This document shows, one piece after another, positions 1 to 8,099 of a stretch of 64,000 nt of DNA (positions are counted from its first letter, which is position 1; each line of letters opens with the position of its first letter). This stretch comes from Actinacidiphila glaucinigra (lineage in GTDB: Bacteria; Actinomycetota; Actinomycetes; Streptomycetales; Streptomycetaceae). Both the position numbers and the translations under genes were made by a program. Under the pieces are notes generated by a model. That model worked only from the letters and a program-made list of their open reading frames with translations. It searched no databases and was not told the DNA's origin. Location of the stretch: contig NZ_FZOF01000006.1 of assembly GCF_900188405.1 (NCBI RefSeq), positions 372,001 to 436,000 of the forward strand. The letters are read 5' to 3'.

Positions 1-1
1 G

Positions 2-106
2 GAACAGCCCATCAACGCCCACCGCGCCGGCACCATCAAGGGCCTCACCGCCGACGTCGGTTCCTCCGTCTCCTCGGGCGCCCTCCTCTGCGAGATCAAG
101 GACTGA
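2..106 (+). CDS. C-terminal end of a biotin-carrying acyl-CoA carboxylase alpha subunit (partial)
   Basis: The frame is open from the left edge and ends in TGA after 34 residues finishing ALLCEIKD. The tail, with its INAHRAGTIKGL and DVGSSVSSGALL segments, resembles the last strands of a biotinyl/lipoyl carrier domain, where the carrier lysine lies just upstream (outside the window). In Streptomyces such a domain normally closes the fused biotin carboxylase-carrier subunit of acetyl/propionyl-CoA carboxylase, which supplies malonyl- or methylmalonyl-CoA. Only the tail is visible, so a different biotin- or lipoyl-domain protein remains possible. Confidence 0.6.
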   Translation, partial: EQPINAHRAGTIKGLTADVGSSVSSGALLCEIKD

Positions 107-130
107 CGCCCCGTCGCGTACGGCAGCACG

Positions 131-176
131 AACGCCGCGGGCCCCGGCCGATCACTCGGCCGGGGCCCGCGGCGTT
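131..176. terminator. Perfect 20-bp hairpin between convergent genes
   Basis: Positions 131-150 are exactly complementary to 157-176 around a 6-nt loop (ATCACT). It sits between the end of the carboxylase gene (+) and the end of the DeoR gene (-), so it can serve both directions. There is no U-tract, as is usual for Streptomyces terminators. Confidence 0.85.
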
Positions 177-189
177 CCGCCGTCACCGT

Positions 190-1215
190 CTAGCGCCGGC
201 GCGGCGCCAGATCGGCGATCCGGGCGGCCTGCTGTTCTCCGGCCAGTTGGGCGGTGCGCAGCGGGGACATCCCCGACACGCCGCCGGCCGACTGGCCGGC
301 GGCCCTGGCGCGCGGCTCGCCGGGAGCCGAACCGCCCGGGTAGTTGCCGGAGGGGTGCTGGTGGCGGCGGGGTCCCGGCACGGGCGGCATCTCCCGTCGC
401 TGCCGCCCGTGGGACATCCCGCTGTCCGCCCCGTCCGTCGACGCGACGGCCACCTGCACACCGCGGTCGGCCAGCGCCTGGAGCTCCGTGGCGGCGCGGT
501 CGTCGCCCGCCGGTGGCTCGTCCGTGACCAGATGGGTGATCAGGTCCGTGGGCACGGTCTGGAACATGGTGTCCGTGCCCAGCTTGGTGTGGTCGGCCAG
601 GACCACGACCTCCGCCGCCGCCTGGACCAGGGCCCGGTCGACGCTGGCGGAGAGCATGTTGGACGTGGACAGCCCGCGTTCGGCGCTCAGCCCCGCCCCG
701 GACAGGAAGGCCCGCGACACCCGCAGCCCCTGCAGGGACTGTTCGGCGCCGCTGCCCACCAGCGCGTAGTTGGAGCCGCGGAGCGTGCCACCGGTCATGA
801 CCACCTCGACCCGGTTCGCATGCGCCAGGGCCTGCGCCACCAGCAGGGAGTTGGTGACGACGGTCAGCCCCGGCACCCGGGCGAGCCGGCGTGCCAGCTC
901 CTGGGTGGTCGTGCCGGCGCCGACGACGATGGCCTCGCCCTCCTCGACGAGACCGGCGGCGAGATCGGCGATCGCCGTCTTCTCCGCGGTCGATAGATGG
1001 GATTTCTGCGGGAAGCCGGACTCCCTGGTGAAGCCCCCCGGCAGCACCGCACCGCCGTGCCGGCGGTCGAGCAGTCCTTCTGCCTCCAGCGCCCGCACGT
1101 CACGCCGTACGGTCACTTCCGAGGTCTGGACGACACGGGCGAGCTCACGGAGCGAAACCGCTCCGTTGGCACGCACCATTTCGAGGATCAGTTGGCGACG
1201 TTCTGCTGCGAACAC
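190..1215 (-). CDS. DeoR/GlpR-family transcriptional regulator with an extra C-terminal tail
   Basis: 341 residues. Residues 1-57 form the DeoR-type winged helix-turn-helix, with the recognition segment QTSEVTVRRDVRALEAEGL. Residues about 70-250 form the sugar-phosphate-sensing domain, with GAGTTTQELA, VTNSLLVAQAL, MTGGTLRGSNY and ADHTKLG all present. Family members usually stop near 250-260 residues; here about 80 further residues rich in Pro, Arg, Gly and Gln follow, with no recognisable fold. The gene is monocistronic and separated from its neighbours by a terminator downstream and about 145 bp upstream. DeoR proteins usually repress sugar-phosphate or nucleoside catabolism in response to a phosphorylated sugar. 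Its target cannot be read from the sequence, although it lies close to a nucleoside-salvage block. Confidence 0.9.
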   Translation of the reverse strand: MFAAERRQLILEMVRANGAVSLRELARVVQTSEVTVRRDVRALEAEGLLDRRHGGAVLPGGFTRESGFPQKSHLSTAEKTAIADLAAGLVEEGEAIVVGAGTTTQELARRLARVPGLTVVTNSLLVAQALAHANRVEVVMTGGTLRGSNYALVGSGAEQSLQGLRVSRAFLSGAGLSAERGLSTSNMLSASVDRALVQAAAEVVVLADHTKLGTDTMFQTVPTDLITHLVTDEPPAGDDRAATELQALADRGVQVAVASTDGADSGMSHGRQRREMPPVPGPRRHQHPSGNYPGGSAPGEPRARAAGQSAGGVSGMSPLRTAQLAGEQQAARIADLAPRRR

Positions 1216-1359
1216 GAAACTGACAGTAACGCCAATGACCTTCCGCTATCAGCAGTTTGCACCGATTAACAGAAGTTGTTCGCGGGGTCGGACGCCCCGT
1301 GCTATATAGGCGAAGGCTTCCGCTCGGGTGACGACCCGGAGCCGGCGCCGAAGGTGCTG

Positions 1360-2808
1360 CTAGAGCTCTCCGGCCGCCTTGCGGGTCGCCAACTGCCGTG
1401 CCGCTTCGGCGATCGAACCCGACAGCGACGGGTAGACCGTGTACGTGTTCGCCATCTGTTCGACGGTCAGGTTGTTGTCGACCGCGATCGAGATGGGATG
1501 GATGAGTTCGCTGGCGCGCGGCGAGACGACCACTCCGCCGACCACGATGCCGGTGCCCGGACGGCAGAACAGCTTCACGAAGCCGTCCCTGATGCCCTGC
1601 ATCTTGGCGCGCGGGTTGCGCAGCAGCGGGAGTTTGACGACCCGTGCGTCCATCAGGCCCGAGTCGACGTCCGCCTGGGTGTAGCCGACGGTCGCGATCT
1701 CGGGGTCGGTGAAGACGTTCGAGGAGACCGTCTTGAGGTTGAGCGGGCCGACCGTCTCGCCCAGGAAGTGGTACATCGCGATCCGGCCCTGCATGGCCGC
1801 GACCGAGGCGAGCGCGAAGACGCCCGTGACGTCACCGGCCGCGTAGACGCCGGGGGCCGAGGTGCGCGAGACCTTGTCGGTCCAGATGTGCCCGGACTCC
1901 TTGAGCTTGACGCCCGCGCCCTCCAGGCCCATGGCGGAGGTGTTCGGTATCGCGCCGACCGCCATGAGGCAGTGGCTGCCGGTGATGACCCGGCCGTCGG
2001 AGAGGGTGACCTCGACGCGGTCGCCGACCCGCTTGACGGCCTCGGCGCGGGAGCGGGCCATGACGTTCATGCCGCGGCGGCGGAAGACGTCCTCCAGGAC
2101 GGCGGCGGCGTCCGGGTCCTCGCCGGGCAGGACGCGGTCGCGGGAGGAGACCAGGGTCACCTTCGAGCCGAGCGCCTGGTACGCGCCGGCGAACTCGGCG
2201 CCGGTCACGCCGGAGCCGACCACGATGAGCTCCTCGGGGAGCTCGTCCAGGTCGTACACCTGCGTCCAGTTGAGGATCCGCTCGCCGTCCGGCTTCGCGT
2301 CGGGCAGCTCGCGGGGGCGGCCGCCGGTGGCGATCAGGACGGCGTCGGCGGTGAGGGTCTCGGATGTGCCGTCGGCCGCCTCGACGATGACGGTGCGGGA
2401 GCCGTCGATCGCCTGCATGCCCTCCAGCCGTCCGCGGCCGCGCATCACCCGTGCGCCCGCACGGGTGACGGAGGCGGTGATGTCGTGGGACTGGGCGAGC
2501 GCCAGGCGCTTCACCCGCCGGTTGACCTTGCCGAGGTCGACGCCGACGACCCGGGCGGCCTGCTCGATGTGCGGTGTGTCGTCCGCCACGATGATGCCCA
2601 GTTCCTCGTACGACGAGTCGAAGGTGGTCATCACCTCGGCCGTCGCGATCAGGGTCTTCGACGGCACGCAGTCGGTGAGAACCGAAGCCCCGCCCAGGCC
2701 GTCGCAGTCGACGACGGTCACTTCCGCGCCCAGCTGGCTGGCCACCAGGGCCGCTTCGTATCCGCCGGGTCCGCCACCAATGATCACGATCCGATTCACG
2801 TACCCCAT
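1360..2808 (-). CDS. lpdA: LpdA-type flavoprotein disulfide reductase (NAD(P)H quinone reductase-like)
   Basis: 482 residues with the layout of dihydrolipoamide dehydrogenase: FAD-binding GGGPGGYEAA near the N-terminus, NAD(P)-binding GSGVTGAEFAGAYQALGSKV near residue 180, the second FAD motif YAAGDVTG, and the dimerisation domain. It is not a working E3. The usual GGTCLNVGCIPSK redox pair reads GGASVLTDCVPSK, so the first cysteine is Ser. The C-terminal His-Glu dyad region reads YTVYPSLSGS, lacking the His. These changes match the M. tuberculosis LpdA (Rv3303c) group, known as quinone reductases rather than dehydrogenase-complex subunits. It lies near PNP and pmmB, as in M. tuberculosis. It converges on nothing and is transcribed alone. 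Confidence 0.85.
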   Translation of the reverse strand: MGYVNRIVIIGGGPGGYEAALVASQLGAEVTVVDCDGLGGASVLTDCVPSKTLIATAEVMTTFDSSYEELGIIVADDTPHIEQAARVVGVDLGKVNRRVKRLALAQSHDITASVTRAGARVMRGRGRLEGMQAIDGSRTVIVEAADGTSETLTADAVLIATGGRPRELPDAKPDGERILNWTQVYDLDELPEELIVVGSGVTGAEFAGAYQALGSKVTLVSSRDRVLPGEDPDAAAVLEDVFRRRGMNVMARSRAEAVKRVGDRVEVTLSDGRVITGSHCLMAVGAIPNTSAMGLEGAGVKLKESGHIWTDKVSRTSAPGVYAAGDVTGVFALASVAAMQGRIAMYHFLGETVGPLNLKTVSSNVFTDPEIATVGYTQADVDSGLMDARVVKLPLLRNPRAKMQGIRDGFVKLFCRPGTGIVVGGVVVSPRASELIHPISIAVDNNLTVEQMANTYTVYPSLSGSIAEAARQLATRKAAGEL

Positions 2809-2858
2809 TGTCCCGCACGCGCCAAGTGATCACTTACGGGGGCGGTGTCCCGCTGTCG

Positions 2859-2864
2859 TACTCT
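2859..2864 (+). promoter_or_regulatory. -10 box TACTCT for a leaderless transcript
   Basis: TACTCT lies 7 nt before the ATG at 2872, so transcription would begin at or next to the start codon. It supports that ATG over the one at 2866, which would leave no room for a transcription start. No clear -35 is seen. Confidence 0.5.
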
Positions 2865-2871
2865 CATGACC

Positions 2872-3309
2872 ATGTCGCTCTACGCCGCCTACGCCGGCAA
2901 CCTCGACGCCCGGCTGATGACGCGCCGCGCTCCGCACTCGCCCCTGCGCGGCACCGGCTGGCTCAGCGGCTGGCGCCTGACCTTCGGCGGCGAGCAGATG
3001 GGCTGGGAGGGCGCGCTCGCCACCCTCGTGGAGGACCCGCTGCACCAGGTCTTCGTCGGGCTGTACGACATCGCCCCGGTCGACGAGGAGCCGATGGACC
3101 GCTGGGAGGGCGTCCCGCTGGGCATCTACCGGCGCCACATGGTGCGGGTGCACACCCTCGACGGCGACCTGCCCGCGTGGATCTACGTCCTCAACGACTA
3201 CGAGGGCGGTCTGCCGTCCGCGCGCTACCTCGGCGAGATCGCGGACGCGGCGGAGTCGGCGGGCGCTCCGCACGACTACGTAATGGAACTGCGCAAGCGC
3301 CCCTGCTGA
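2872..3309 (+). CDS. Gamma-glutamylcyclotransferase-like protein
   Basis: 145 residues from the ATG at 2872 (MSLYAAYAGNLDARLM). The AAYAGNLD segment corresponds to the YGSN-type substrate loop of the gamma-glutamylcyclotransferase (AIG2/BtrG) fold. RWEGVPLGIYRR and AWIYVLNDYEGGLPSARYL fit the later strands. Members of the family cyclise gamma-glutamyl amines to 5-oxoproline, but many bacterial members have no known substrate. The protein is cytoplasmic with no signal peptide. It is divergent from lpdA and upstream of PNP. An alternative in-frame ATG at 2866 adds two residues. Confidence 0.75.
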   Translation: MSLYAAYAGNLDARLMTRRAPHSPLRGTGWLSGWRLTFGGEQMGWEGALATLVEDPLHQVFVGLYDIAPVDEEPMDRWEGVPLGIYRRHMVRVHTLDGDLPAWIYVLNDYEGGLPSARYLGEIADAAESAGAPHDYVMELRKRPC

Positions 3310-3406
3310 CCCGGCGGCAGGCCGGGCGCGGCGGCCTCCCCACGGCCCCGCGGGCCCCGTCAATCGGCGGATCCTCCGAAATTCCGCAGACCGTGACCTG
3401 GGACGT

Positions 3407-3418
3407 CTACGCGCGTAG
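3407..3418. promoter_or_regulatory. Palindromic operator CTACGCGCGTAG upstream of PNP
   Basis: A perfect 12-bp palindrome 25 bp before the PNP start codon. The same sequence or a close variant stands before deoC, add, the nucleoside ABC operon and bmpA, so it is read as a shared operator for nucleoside salvage. A -10-like TACTCT at 3431-3436 lies 7 nt before the GTG, again suggesting a leaderless mRNA. Confidence 0.75.
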
Positions 3419-3443
3419 GAGATAACCGGCTACTCTCATCGGC

Positions 3444-4277
3444 GTGAACTCTTCCGCAACTCCCCACGCCGCCCGCACCCCGCTCGGCGACCCGTACGCC
3501 GCCGCCACGGCCGCCGCCGCCCGCCTGCGCGAGCTGACCGGCGGCGAGACCCACGACGTCGCCCTGGTCATGGGCTCCGGCTGGGTGCCTGCCGCCGACG
3601 CCCTCGGCGAGGCCGATCACGAGTTCGCGGTGACAGAGCTGCCGGGCTTCCCGCCGCCCGCCGTGGCCGGGCACTCCGGCAAGGTGCGCTCCGTGCGGAT
3701 CGGCGACAAGCGGGCGCTGGTCTTCCTGGGCCGCAACCACTTCTACGAGGGCCACGGCGTCGCCACCGTCGCGCACGGCGTGCGCACCGCCGTCGCCGCC
3801 GGCTGCAAGACCGTCGTCCTGACCAACGGCTGCGGCGGGCTGCGCCCCACCTACCGCCCCGGCCAGGCGGTGCTGATCGGCGACCACATCAACATGACGG
3901 CCGCCTCGCCGATCGTCGGCGCCAACTTCGTCGACCTCACCGACCTGTACTCGCCGCGGCTGCGCGCCCTGTGCAAGGAGGTCGACCCCTCCCTGGAGGA
4001 GGGCGTCTACGTCCAGCTCCCCGGCCCGCACTACGAGACCCCGGCCGAGATCAACATGGTCCGGGTCATCGGCGGCGACCTCGTGGGCATGTCCACCGCG
4101 CTGGAGGCCATCGCGGCCCGCGAGGCGGGCGCCGAGGTGCTCGGCATCTCCCTGGTGACCAACCTCGCCGCCGGCATGACGGGCGAGCCGCTGAACCACG
4201 AGGAGGTCCTGGAGGCCGGCCGCGACTCCGCCGCGCGGATGGGCAGCCTGCTCGCCCAGGTGCTCGAGCGCATCTGA
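3444..4277 (+). CDS. deoD: Purine nucleoside phosphorylase
   Basis: 277 residues, GTG start. It cleaves purine (deoxy)nucleosides with phosphate to free base and (deoxy)ribose-1-phosphate. The sequence is the trimeric class of PNP: MGSGWV phosphate-loop region near residue 35, [38 protein letters not shown] and the purine-site loop [15 protein letters not shown], followed by LVTNLAAGM. Length is normal. It stands alone behind a CTACGCGCGTAG operator and is followed by the phosphohexo/pentomutase gene. The pair PNP-pmmB has the same order as Rv3307-Rv3308 in M. tuberculosis. The pentose-1-phosphate product would go to the mutase and DeoC. Confidence 0.95.
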   Translation: MNSSATPHAARTPLGDPYAAATAAAARLRELTGGETHDVALVMGSGWVPAADALGEADHEFAVTELPGFPPPAVAGHSGKVRSVRIGDKRALVFLGRNHFYEGHGVATVAHGVRTAVAAGCKTVVLTNGCGGLRPTYRPGQAVLIGDHINMTAASPIVGANFVDLTDLYSPRLRALCKEVDPSLEEGVYVQLPGPHYETPAEINMVRVIGGDLVGMSTALEAIAAREAGAEVLGISLVTNLAAGMTGEPLNHEEVLEAGRDSAARMGSLLAQVLERI

Positions 4278-4304
4278 CCGCCCCACGCCCCCGGGTGGGA
4301 CGGA

Positions 4305-4322
4305 CCGGCGCCCCCGCGCCGG
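4305..4322 (+). terminator. Weak hairpin after PNP
   Basis: CCGGCGC at 4305-4311 pairs with GCGCCGG at 4316-4322 around CCCC. Only 7 bp, but placed 28 nt after the PNP stop codon. The rest of 4278-4558 holds no other clear signal apart from the ribosome-binding site of the next gene. Confidence 0.35.
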
Positions 4323-4558
4323 CACACCGCGCGCGATCCCAGGGGTGCCCGCACCCTGGTTAGGGAAGGCGACCTACGGGGAGGTAACCGGGCGGCGCTC
4401 GTCGCGGCGGCCCGCTCCGCCGCCGCCCGGCCGGACGGGATCCCGCCGCACGGCCTCCCGCCGTGGCACCGGTCGCGGGCATGACGGGCCGAAGGCCCCA
4501 GGCCGACCCGCGCGCGGCACGGGCGGCACCGAAGACCGAGACATCGCAGGAGCATCAC

Positions 4559-6289
4559 GTGGCAAGCGCAAGCGAGAACGCGGAGCTGATCCCCCAGGCG
4601 CGCACCTGGCTGGCAGAGGACCCGGACCCCGACACCCGTGCCGAGCTCGAGGCCCTGCTCGCGGCCGTCGAGTCCGGTGACACGGCGGCTGCCGGCGACC
4701 TCACGGACCGGTTCGCCGGCACCCTGCAGTTCGGGACGGCGGGGCTGCGCGGGGAGGTCGGCGCGGGCCCGATGCGCATGAACCGCTCCGTGGTCATCCG
4801 GGCCGCCGCCGGTCTCGCCGCGTACCTCAGGGCGCAGGGCAAGGGCGACGGGCTGGTCGTCGTGGGTCACGACGCCCGCCACAAGTCGCTGGACTTCGCC
4901 CGCGACACCGCCGCCGTCATGGTCGGCGCCGGCCTGCGGGCGGCCGTGCTGCCCGGACCGCTGCCGACGCCGGTGCTGGCCTTCGCGATCCGCCACCTCG
5001 GCGCCGTCGCGGGCATCGCGGTGACCGCGAGCCACAACCCCCCGCGGGACAACGGCTACAAGGTCTACCTGGGCGACGGCTCGCAGATCGTCCCGCCCGC
5101 CGACGCCGGGATCGCCGACGAGATCGCCGCGATCGGCCCGCTGGCCGACGTGCCGCTGGCGGACGGCGGCTGGCAGGTCCTCGGCGAGGAGGTCGTCGAG
5201 GCCTACCTGGACCGCGCCGCCTCGGTCGTGGACCGGCACACCCCGCGCGACCTCTCGGTCGTCTACACCCCGCTGCACGGGGTCGGCCGCGACGTGCTGA
5301 CCGCCGCCTTCGAGCGCGCCGGGTTCGCCGCGCCGCACGTCGTCGCCGAACAGGGCGAGCCGGACCCGGACTTCCCGACCGTCGCCTTCCCCAACCCGGA
5401 GGAGCCGGGGGCGATGGACCTGGCCTTCGCCGCGGCCCGGGCGCTCGGCCCCGACGTCGACATCGTCGTCGCCAACGACCCCGACGCCGACCGCTGCGCC
5501 GTGGCCGTGCCGGACCGCGCCGCCGCGGGCGGCTGGCGGATGCTGCGCGGCGACGAGGTCGGCGCGCTGCTCGCCACCCACCTGGTGCACCGGCGGGCCG
5601 GCGGCACCTTCGCGGCGAGCATCGTCTCCTCCTCCCTGCTCTCCCGCATCGCGGCCCGCGCCGGGCTGCCCTACGCCGACACCCTGACCGGCTTCAAGTG
5701 GATCTCCCGGGTGGAGGGCCTGCGCTACGGCTACGAGGAGGCGCTGGGCTACTGCGTCGACCCCGCGGGCGTGCGCGACAAGGACGGCGTCACCGCCGCC
5801 CTGGCCGTGGCGGAACTGACCGCCGAGCTGAAGGCCAAGGGCCGTACGCTCGCCGACCTGCTGGACGACATCGCCCTCGAGTACGGGCTGCACGCCACCG
5901 ACCAGCTCTCGGTGCGGGTCGCCGACCTGTCGGTCATCGACGACGCGATGAGCCGGCTGCGGGAGCGGCCGCCCAGCTCGCTGGCCGGTCTCGCCGTCGT
6001 CACCGCCGAGGACCTCTCCAAGGGCAGCGCCGAGCTGCCGCCCACCGACGGCCTGCGCTACCGGCTGGCCGGTTCCCCGGGCGCCGGTGTGGAGTCGGCC
6101 CGGGTGATCGTGCGCCCGAGCGGCACCGAGCCCAAGCTGAAGTGCTACCTGGAGGCCGTCCTGCCCGTACCGGGCGCCGACCGGCTGGCAGCCGTCCGCG
6201 CCCAGGCCGCCGAGGTGCTGGCGGCCGTCAAGGCCGACCTCGCGACCGCCGCCGGACTCCCCCGGGACGAGGCCGCGGCCCAGGCCTGA
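4559..6289 (+). CDS. pmmB: Phospho-sugar mutase (PMM/PGM family, PmmB-like)
   Basis: 576 residues from the GTG at 4559, preceded by AGGAG at 4548-4552. The frame stays open 32 codons further up, but that part has no ribosome-binding site. The protein is an alpha-D-phosphohexomutase: catalytic phosphoserine in TASHNPPRDNG (Ser158), metal loop DPDADR (307-312), sugar loop GYEEALGY, and C-terminal phosphate clamp RPSGTEPKLK. This long form is close to PmmB and to bacterial phosphopentomutase-type mutases that act on ribose-1-phosphate. Given its place behind PNP, interconversion of pentose-1- and 5-phosphates is plausible, as well as hexose phosphates; sequence alone does not decide. Confidence 0.88.
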   Translation: MASASENAELIPQARTWLAEDPDPDTRAELEALLAAVESGDTAAAGDLTDRFAGTLQFGTAGLRGEVGAGPMRMNRSVVIRAAAGLAAYLRAQGKGDGLVVVGHDARHKSLDFARDTAAVMVGAGLRAAVLPGPLPTPVLAFAIRHLGAVAGIAVTASHNPPRDNGYKVYLGDGSQIVPPADAGIADEIAAIGPLADVPLADGGWQVLGEEVVEAYLDRAASVVDRHTPRDLSVVYTPLHGVGRDVLTAAFERAGFAAPHVVAEQGEPDPDFPTVAFPNPEEPGAMDLAFAAARALGPDVDIVVANDPDADRCAVAVPDRAAAGGWRMLRGDEVGALLATHLVHRRAGGTFAASIVSSSLLSRIAARAGLPYADTLTGFKWISRVEGLRYGYEEALGYCVDPAGVRDKDGVTAALAVAELTAELKAKGRTLADLLDDIALEYGLHATDQLSVRVADLSVIDDAMSRLRERPPSSLAGLAVVTAEDLSKGSAELPPTDGLRYRLAGSPGAGVESARVIVRPSGTEPKLKCYLEAVLPVPGADRLAAVRAQAAEVLAAVKADLATAAGLPRDEAAAQA

Positions 6290-6299
6290 CGCCGCGCTG

Positions 6300-6349
6300 A
6301 CGACGCCGCCCCGGCCGTGCCCACCCGGGCCCGACCGGGGCGGCGTCGT
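6300..6349. terminator. 15-bp perfect hairpin between convergent genes
   Basis: 6300-6314 is exactly complementary to 6335-6349, with a 20-nt loop. It lies between the mutase gene (+) and the PH-domain gene (-). Confidence 0.8.
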
Positions 6350-6382
6350 TGGCGCCCCGGTCGTCGGCGCCCCGCCTCCGGC

Positions 6383-7036
6383 TCAGCCGATGGCGAGCAG
6401 GACGATCATCACGACCGCTCCCGCCACCGCCGGGGCGATCACCTCGTACGCCCAGCGGACCGTGACCTCGCTCCGCGCGCCCTCCCGGCCGCCGTGCCGC
6501 TCCGCGAGCTCGCGCAACTCGTCCACCACGCGGTCGGACCAGGCCCGGGTCGTCTCCGGCGCACCGGGGCGGGACGCCAGCGTCGCACCCGGGTCGCCCG
6601 CCGCGGCGGCGCGCGTCTTGGCCCGCGCGGCCCGCTTGCGGGCGCGCATCGACACCGGGACGGCCCACACCTGGTACTTCTTGCCCTCCACGAACAGCTC
6701 GGTCGAGTAGCCGGAGCGCAGCCCCTCCACGGCGGCCCAGGACGCGGTGACGGTGCGGAAGGGATTGCGGACCAGCAGACGGTCGTCCCCGGCCCGGACG
6801 ACCGGACGCAGGGTGAACGCGACAACCAGCGGCACGATCAGCAGCATCAGCGCGAGGGCCAGCCAGGGGGTGTTCCCCGTGCCGCGGACGATCGCGTCGA
6901 CGCCGAGCCACAGCGTGATGGCGAGCATGATCACGCCGCCGGCGACACCGGCCGACGAGCGGTAGGAACGCTCGGCGTACTTCGGCTGCCCGGGGTCGGG
7001 CTGCGGTTCGGGGGCGGGGTTCTCTGAGCTCGTCAT
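6383..7036 (-). CDS. PH-domain membrane protein
   Basis: 217 residues. Hydrophobic segments at about 30-48 and 58-76 form an N-terminal hairpin. A bacterial PH-like domain follows (LRPVVRAGDDRLLVRNPF to WAVPVSM), and a last hydrophobic segment (AGAVVMIVLLAIG) ends the protein. The middle linker is rich in Arg and Ala. This is the common actinobacterial PH-domain membrane protein of unknown function. It is transcribed alone, convergent with the mutase. Confidence 0.75.
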   Translation of the reverse strand: MTSSENPAPEPQPDPGQPKYAERSYRSSAGVAGGVIMLAITLWLGVDAIVRGTGNTPWLALALMLLIVPLVVAFTLRPVVRAGDDRLLVRNPFRTVTASWAAVEGLRSGYSTELFVEGKKYQVWAVPVSMRARKRAARAKTRAAAAGDPGATLASRPGAPETTRAWSDRVVDELRELAERHGGREGARSEVTVRWAYEVIAPAVAGAVVMIVLLAIG

Positions 7037-7124
7037 GAGATCAGATTGTGCCCGACCCCGGACCCGCGCCCGGCGGGGCGGAGGTTGCGTTAGTGCATCG
7101 GCGTCAGCGCCGGCCGGTCGCCGC

Positions 7125-8099
7125 CTACTCGTACGCCTTGTCCTGCGTGGAGTCGTAGACCAGCTTGCCCGCCGCGTCGTAGCCCTTGATGTGCGGCAGG
7201 GAATCCTCCGCCGCGGCGAGGACCCCGGTCGCGGCGAAGTAGCCGTGGTCGAGAGCGGCCTGCTGCGTGACGCCGCCCCAGGAGACGGTGACCTTGGCGA
7301 CCCCGGGCTCGACCGTGCCGACGCTGCCCCAGCGGAAGGGGAACCGGTACGGCAGCCCCGGACCGGTGGCGGTGTCCTGCTTGTAGAGCCGGTAGGCGTT
7401 GTCGTCCGGCACGACGGGCCCGCGGCCCGGGGCGCCGTCCGCTCCGACGCTGCTGTTGATGCCGCCCGCCTTCCCGTCCTTGTCCGTGCAGATCAGGCGG
7501 GCGGGGGCGCCGTCCACGGTGCCGACCGCCACGACACGGATGCCGTCACCCGGGGAGTTCTCGTCACCGGTGGCGTTGAGCGCGAGGATCACCCGGTAGT
7601 CCTCGGCCTTCCCGTATTCGCTTGCGAAGGCGGACGCCTTTGGCTGGTGTTGCCCGCTGTACGCCAGGCACCTCTCCAGCACCTCACCCGCCCGCTCCAT
7701 CGTGATCCCGTCCGCCAGTTGCCCCGGTGTCACCGGACCCGCCGGCCCGCTCGGCGACGCGCTCGTGCGCACCGGAGCGGAGGGTTGCACCTGGGTGGCG
7801 CTCGCCGTCACGGACGGGCGGGCGTCGTGCGCCGGCAGGGCGGCCTGGCCGCCGACGCCCGGCTGGTAGTGCATCGCGACGGCCGTGCCGGGCACCGCGA
7901 CCAGCGCCGCCAGCCCGGCCCCCGCGGCGAACACCCGGCGCCTTCGGCTTGTTCTGCCCTGACGCAGGATCGTGGCGTAGGGCGCCTCGCTCGTGCGCAG
8001 CCCGTCCGTCTGCTCCTCGAGGAGCTCGCGCAGCCGCGCCTCGAACTCCGTGTCGCCGTCGGCGGGGCCGTACCCCGTCGTGTCTCCGCTGTCCCTCAT
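7125..8099 (-). CDS. Membrane partner of a SigE-family sigma factor (anti-sigma-like)
   Basis: 324 residues from the ATG at 8099, which overlaps the sigma-factor stop codon by 4 nt (ATGA) and has a strong AAGGAGGGG upstream. Residues 1-50 are acidic and cytoplasmic (FEARLRELLEEQ). An Arg cluster (SRRRR) leads into one transmembrane segment at about 55-76. A Ser/Thr/Pro-rich stalk and an extracytoplasmic domain of about 190 residues follow. This is the layout of the co-transcribed membrane regulators of SigE-family factors, which probably hold the sigma factor at the membrane. No zinc-binding HxxxCxxC motif is seen, so it is not a ZAS-type anti-sigma factor. Function is inferred from context. 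Confidence 0.65.
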   Translation of the reverse strand: MRDSGDTTGYGPADGDTEFEARLRELLEEQTDGLRTSEAPYATILRQGRTSRRRRVFAAGAGLAALVAVPGTAVAMHYQPGVGGQAALPAHDARPSVTASATQVQPSAPVRTSASPSGPAGPVTPGQLADGITMERAGEVLERCLAYSGQHQPKASAFASEYGKAEDYRVILALNATGDENSPGDGIRVVAVGTVDGAPARLICTDKDGKAGGINSSVGADGAPGRGPVVPDDNAYRLYKQDTATGPGLPYRFPFRWGSVGTVEPGVAKVTVSWGGVTQQAALDHGYFAATGVLAAAEDSLPHIKGYDAAGKLVYDSTQDKAYE

